A stretch of 10,000 bases of DNA from contig CM018902.1 of NCBI GenBank assembly GCA_009663005.1, positions 16,944,003 through 16,954,002 on the forward strand. Direction: 5' to 3'. Positions 6,880-10,000 of the stretch are shown here, in pieces. Position numbers and translations under genes: made by a program. Positions within the stretch are counted from its first letter, which is position 1. Every line of letters begins with the position of its first letter. A model generated the notes under the pieces. That model was not told the origin of the DNA and did not search any database. It was given only the letters and a program-made list of their open reading frames with translations. Source of the DNA: Actinidia chinensis. Its lineage: Eukaryota > Streptophyta > Magnoliopsida > Ericales > Actinidiaceae.

Positions 6880-7101
6880 GTGCTTGTTTGGTACAGTTTT
6901 TTTAAGTTTTTTTGATTTTGCTTTTTCAATTTATAAGCAAAAAAAAACAATTTTTTCTATTTTTTTTACTTTTAATAAGATATGACAATCAAAAAAGGAA
7001 GAAAAAAAAAGCAAAAAAGCTTTAAAACATTGACTTTTTTACTTATAAGCAAAAAAAATTAAGTCAAAAAACCTAAAAACAAAGCCCAACCAAAAGGGAC
7101 C
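6880..7101. mobile_element. Tourist-like MITE (222 bp) with TTA target duplication
   Basis: The left end GTGCTTGTTTGGTACAG and the reverse-complemented right end GGTCCCTTTTGGTTGGGC form an imperfect terminal inverted repeat, with similarity continuing through T-rich and TTGA-containing sequence. TTA stands on both sides (6877-6879 and 7102-7104). The interior carries TATAAGCAAAAAA and AAGTCAAAAAA words, as in the copies at 1, 1327 and 2201, but its termini differ (no GCTCC), so it belongs to a related but separate family. No coding capacity. It apparently landed in the upstream part of the hAT element and is then younger than it. Confidence 0.72.
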
Positions 7102-7293
7102 TTATATTAGGTGGGCCTCACATAGCACATTCTTGATCTGATTAGACAAAGTTTCAAAGTTATTGTGGCTTTAAACGAAATATAGAATAAACTTATGGGT
7201 TTCAAGATCCATATCTAGAGATTTCAAAGGTTCTATAAAAAAAATTTATAAAATTTTATTTGATAATTTTTTTTAAGAGGGTTCAACTGATCC

Positions 7294-7687
7294 CATGGCC
7301 GGTCCCTGGGCGAAGTCCACCAAGCAGTGGCTTAGAGTCCCTCCAAAAAGTCCCAAAAAATGATCCCCTCCTATTATGGATTAATTCGATGGTATAGTAA
7401 TCTTTTAAGTCCAATAAAAACTAAATAGGACCTAACTAACTTAAACTAAGTGAGGTCTCATTAAAAAACTAAGGCCCAAATATTTTTATTGACCTAAAGG
7501 TGAATTATTTAAAAGAAAAAATAAATTAAAAACAAAACGAAGGGCCCTAAAACGATTTTGTATCTTTTGAAATTATAGTATTTTTTTAAAAAAATAAAAG
7601 GCCCAAAATCGATCTTGTACTTAGAGTTCCAAAAATTTCATGACCGAAACTGCTGATCCCTTTTGATCAAGCCTAGAGCCGCCCATG
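7294..7687. mobile_element. Probable non-autonomous hAT-like element
   Basis: The left end CATGGCCGGTCCCTGGGC and the reverse-complemented right end CATGGGCGGCTCTAGGC form an imperfect terminal inverted repeat with a CCGG/GCGG core, similar to CAGGGGCGG-type hAT ends. The interior has repeated AAGGCCC, GGGCCCTAAAA and GGCCCAAAAT words and no open frame. The 8 bases on each side (ACTGATCC and GACGGTAA) do not match, so no target duplication is shown, and the boundaries may be off by a few bases. CTGATCCC occurs both just before the left end (7287) and near the right end (7653), but not in positions that define a better element. Confidence 0.5.
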
Positions 7688-7779
7688 GACGGTAAGGTGG
7701 CTGAATACAGACAAGTATGCTTAAATAATTAATACATGTAAAATAGAACAAAAAACGAGCACGATGATGCTTAAATATA

Positions 7780-8135
7780 AAGGTCTGATTCTTCATAATT
7801 GTATAATGTATTTTATGTATGGTCCCAATGCGTCATTTATTTATTCCCTCCAACCCATATGTTGCATGAGCTGTATTTTTTATTTATTTAATATAAGGTC
7901 TCATTCTTCATAATTAAATAATGTATTTTATGTATTATCTCAATGCATCATTTATTTACTCTCTCCAACCATTGACCTGAGCTGTATTTTTCATTTATTT
8001 AGAGTGATTATAGGAATAATTAGTCATCATATTTGTTGTAAACCCGTATAATATAGTCTATGTGAGCTGTATTTTTCATTTATTTAGAGTGATTATAGAA
8101 ATAATTAGTTATCATATTTGTTGTAAATCCCATGT
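7780..8135 (+). repeat. Nested direct repeats, periods 115 and 85 bp
   Basis: AAGGTCTGATTCTTCATAAT at 7780 recurs as AAGGTCTCATTCTTCATAAT at 7895 (period 115), continuing through AATGTATTTTATGTAT and CATTTATTTA. TGAGCTGTATTTTT starts at 7867, 7978 and 8063. The last two copies continue alike through AGAGTGATTATAG, AATAATTAG and CATATTTGTTGTAAA (period 85). Copies differ by ordinary substitutions. The second repeat runs into the LTR-like end at 8298, so both may be promoter or U3 repeats of one retroelement LTR. Confidence 0.85.
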
Positions 8136-8298
8136 AATCTGGGTAGTCTGATCACTAGCCTAACATAGAGTTTTTTTTAATTAATTGGTCAGGTCCTCCA
8201 CGGACAATACACTGTATAAAACTGTAGGCCATTTGTGAATAAAATACATAAGAAATAATTCAAACATTTTCCTGTTTCATCACCATATAGTTGGTTTC
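7978..8298 (+). mobile_element. Copia-like LTR fragment (probable)
   Basis: The order of motifs resembles a plant copia LTR: GATTATAGGAATAATTAG, TTGTTGTAAA, GTAATCTGGGTAGTCTG (near 8135), a TATA-like TATAAAA at 8215-8221, AATAAA at 8238-8243 and a terminal-looking TTTCCTGTTTCATCA near 8270-8283. No primer-binding site, internal coding region or partner LTR is visible after it, so it would be a solo or truncated LTR. The assignment is from resemblance and motif order only. Confidence 0.4.
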
Positions 8299-8500
8299 TG
8301 TTTGGAAATTAATTTTTTATAGGCATGCAATATTGTTTCTACTTTACATTTGATAATGAGCAATATTTTCAAAATTATCCTTTAATATTGCTAAATCAGT
8401 ACTTAATTGTAGCAAAGAAAGAATAAAAGGGGAATGTTAAAAATAAATTATGTTGACTTTTTAAAATAGACATATATTAAGGATGTTTTTTTAATATCTT
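8299..8500. other. Unassigned AT-rich spacer
   Basis: This lies between the LTR-like fragment and the SINE-like sequence. No open frame, repeat pair or RNA gene was seen. Confidence 0.5.
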
Positions 8501-8690
8501 TTGTATCTGGTGCACAGGATTCGAAAACTTATAAGATCAATCCAACCAACGTTCACGTGCAATAGAACCAAATAAAGTTGGGAACAAAAACTCGTATGAA
8601 CTAACCGAACTATAGCTCCGAGGAGATTTCAAACCTAAGACTTTAGAAGGGAGTCCAGCTCCTAAGCCTAGACCATCAAGCCAACTTTAA
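8500..8690 (-). mobile_element. tRNA-derived SINE-like sequence
   Basis: On the minus strand, TGGCTTGATGGTCTAGGC (8683-8666) resembles a tRNA 5' part with a pol III A box, and GGTTTGAAATC (8635-8625) matches the B box GGTTCGAATCC at 9 of 11 positions. Their separation of about 40-50 bases is what a tRNA-derived SINE head would have. A second B-box-like GTTTTCGAATCC (8529-8518) lies further along. The stretch between cannot fold into a proper tRNA by eye, so a functional tRNA gene is unlikely. The 3' tail and target duplication are not clear; the lower boundary is approximate. Confidence 0.5.
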
Positions 8691-8977
8691 GGCTGTATTT
8701 AAATTAAAGATTTGGTAGAAGCCAATAAAAAGAAAAGAGAAAAGTTAATGGATGTAGAGGTTTAAATTATTTTTTTATTTTTCTTTTGTAAATTTTTTTC
8801 TAAATCGTTGATCCAAATGCAACTTAGTTAAATATTCATAAGATTTGTGTGTTAGGATTCTGAAGAGAATTAAAACATTTTTTGTATTTTAGAAAAGTTT
8901 TATCAGCAGGGTCTTCTTAGAAGGATGCACTTCTCGGAGATGAATTCAGCTGGAAAGAAGTCCAGCCAAACAAGACC
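8689..8977. mobile_element. MITE-like element with Tourist-type right end
   Basis: AGCCAAACAAGACC (8964-8977) read in reverse is GGTCTTGTTTGGCT, a Tourist-type terminus. The left candidate begins AAGGCTGTATTTAAATT at 8689, so both outer ends read AAGG(C/T)(T/C)-T-TTT with several mismatches. TTTAA precedes and TTGG follows, so no clean TTA/TAA duplication is present. It abuts the SINE-like head directly. No coding capacity is seen. Confidence 0.45.
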
Positions 8978-9300
8978 TTGGAACTTAAAAATTACAATGC
9001 TTAGAATTAGAAAAGCAATGCCAAAATGGTCGGTCTTGTTTTAAAATATTATTTTTTGGTAATATTCTTCTAATATAGATAAAAGAAAATTTAGTTAGAG
9101 TTAATCTTTGACTGATCCCATGAAAGAGACAGCAAGCCACATTTGACTTGATCAAGTTGGACCAAAAACTGACATACACAAAATATGGCAAACGAAGGCT
9201 ATGTTGGCAACTTGTGGAAAGAAAAAAAAGGAAGTGAAAATAGAAAAAAATAATTGAAAAGTATAATTAAGAGAAAATTAATTTATTTTTTTTCTATCTG
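8978..9300. other. Unassigned stretch
   Basis: A minus-strand frame of 68 codons at 8985-9191 has no recognisable domain and no supporting signals. 9220-9300 is purine- and T-run sequence. Nothing further can be supported. Confidence 0.5.
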
Positions 9301-9305
9301 TTTTG

Positions 9306-9336
9306 CCCGCCCTTCCCCCTCCCCCTGCGCCCGCCC
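9306..9336 (-). other. Strong G-quadruplex candidate (minus strand)
   Basis: The plus strand has six cytosine runs of at least three (CCC, CCC, CCCCC, CCCCC, CCC, CCC) separated by 1-4 bases. The minus strand therefore has six guanine runs with very short loops, well within the standard G3+N1-7 pattern. It lies at a sharp boundary from nearly pure A/T sequence (9240-9300) to mixed sequence. Confidence 0.85.
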
Positions 9337-9339
9337 GTC

Positions 9340-9600
9340 CTCCTTTCCAACTCATCTTAATGTTTGGCTTTAACCGCCACCACCCCCGACAAATGCGACA
9401 CCTCCCTTAAATAACTAAAGAGAACGATAACAAAACCTTGGTCGACTGTATCACCCAGGAAAATTTCAAAACGACAGACATTTTTCAGTTTTTCCCACAA
9501 ATTGGGGGAGTTATGAACACTGAACCCATATGGACTTAGATTTTTCACACCAGTGCCCATGCGGTCCGACTCGGCACGGCAGGTTTGGATTATCTGAAAA
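9340..9600. other. Unassigned mixed-composition segment with an open frame of unknown meaning
   Basis: A minus-strand frame of 67 codons (9560-9357) contains a plausible-looking stretch (NLWEKLKNVCRFEIFLG) but matches no family I know, and it ends near the G-rich tract. GGTCCGACTCGGCACGGC lies at 9563-9580, an unusually GC-rich word for this window. It could be an exon fragment or retroelement piece; there is no splice or promoter evidence either way. Confidence 0.3.
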
Positions 9601-9670
9601 TATATTTTTTGAAAAAAATTGTCCTATTAATTACAGATTAACTTCTTAAAGTTTAATACCCAACCTTAAT

Positions 9671-9699
9671 GATCCATAATAATTTTTTTATTATGAATC
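9671..9699. repeat. Hairpin with 8-bp stem plus extension
   Basis: CATAATAA (9675-9682), loop of five T, TTATTATG (9688-9695). One mismatch outward, GAT (9671-9673) pairs with ATC (9697-9699). It is A/T-rich and likely a chance structure or MITE remnant. Confidence 0.5.
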
Positions 9700-9724
9700 T
9701 ATTAACTCAGTTGATTGTTGGGTT

Positions 9725-9797
9725 AAATTCTGAAATCAAAATATTTTAATATTATAAGAAAATTCTGAAATCAAAAGTAAGAAATATTATAAGAAAA
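9725..9797. repeat. 35-bp tandem duplication
   Basis: AAATTCTGAAATCAAAA occurs at 9725 and 9760, and AATATTATAAGAAAA at 9748 and 9783, both offset by 35. The copies differ in the middle (TATTTT versus GTAAGA). Confidence 0.85.
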
Positions 9798-10000
9798 ACT
9801 GAGAGCTTTTTTTCATCTGCATCAGAGTCTCATCCATAAAAGAGAAAACTGGTAAGCAATAATCAATTGTATATTGGGAATCAAATACCAACCACTGTAA
9901 GCACCAATAGCAAGACGTTATTGGTTTAATGATACTGAATCTTAATCCAGGCCTCTGATTTTTTCTGATATAGTTTCTGTATTTTTTTCTGTATTCTGTT
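9798..10000. other. Unassigned end of window
   Basis: ACCAATA (9903-9909) and TATTGGT (9919-9925) form a 7-bp inverted repeat carrying CCAAT in both orientations. No gene follows within the window that these could serve. Confidence 0.4.

Noticed and set aside
7287..7660. CTGATCCC at 7287 and 7653 as an 8-bp hAT target duplication
   Set aside because: The sequence between the copies lacks matching inverted ends, while better ends (CATGGCCGG and CCGCCCATG) lie at 7294 and 7687.
8611..8690. A functional tRNA gene on the minus strand
   Set aside because: A and B boxes are recognisable, but the acceptor, D and anticodon stems cannot be formed convincingly; a SINE head fits better.
1..10000. A CRISPR array, bacterial operon or novel defence system
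   Set aside because: No regularly spaced repeats with unique spacers, no operon-like coding density and no ribosome-binding-site pattern; the sequence is eukaryotic repeat-rich DNA.

Overview
The window looks like repeat-rich, AT-rich intergenic DNA from a flowering plant nuclear genome. Evidence: no intact open frame of convincing length, many poly-A/poly-T runs, short transposons with Tourist-like (TTTGGT-type) and Stowaway-like (GGATGGAGGGAG) ends, fragments resembling plant LTR retrotransposons, a tRNA-derived SINE-like head, and a decayed plant hAT transposase of the TTF-zinc-finger/ZMYM1-like (DUF4371) kind. The species cannot be named. No host gene could be supported.

Layout. 1-115 is the end of a Tourist-like MITE. 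160-720 is LTR-like sequence holding a motif pair in opposite orientation. 721-1326 is mostly unassigned. 1327-1865 and 2201-2404 are two more MITEs of the same family as 1-115. A Stowaway-like remnant ends near 2642. 2837-3775 is a GC-richer segment with a TA/TG microsatellite and weak terminal inverted similarity. 3769-4007 is a Stowaway-like element. From about 4072 to somewhere beyond 6790 lies a broken hAT transposon on the minus strand, whose transposase pseudogene runs from 6262 down to 4214. 6880-7101 is a MITE with clean TTA target duplications. 7294-7687 is a probable non-autonomous hAT-like element. 7780-8298 holds nested direct repeats and an LTR-like end. 8500-8690 is a SINE-like sequence with A and B boxes on the minus strand, followed by a further MITE to 8977. 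9306-9336 is a strong G-quadruplex candidate on the minus strand. The rest, to 10000, is unassigned apart from short repeats.

No genes work together here. The only recognisable protein sequence is the hAT transposase, which cannot be functional as written: it has several frameshifts, three stops at positions where the family has glutamine, an apparent internal loss of roughly 90 residues, and a missing end of the dimerisation domain. Two details deserve attention. A 142-bp tandem duplication inside it differs between copies only by insertions and deletions, which suggests sequencing or assembly error. A foldback of its own coding DNA sits exactly where the C-terminus is lost.

No new biological system was found. 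All family assignments come from motif recognition by eye, not from a database search.
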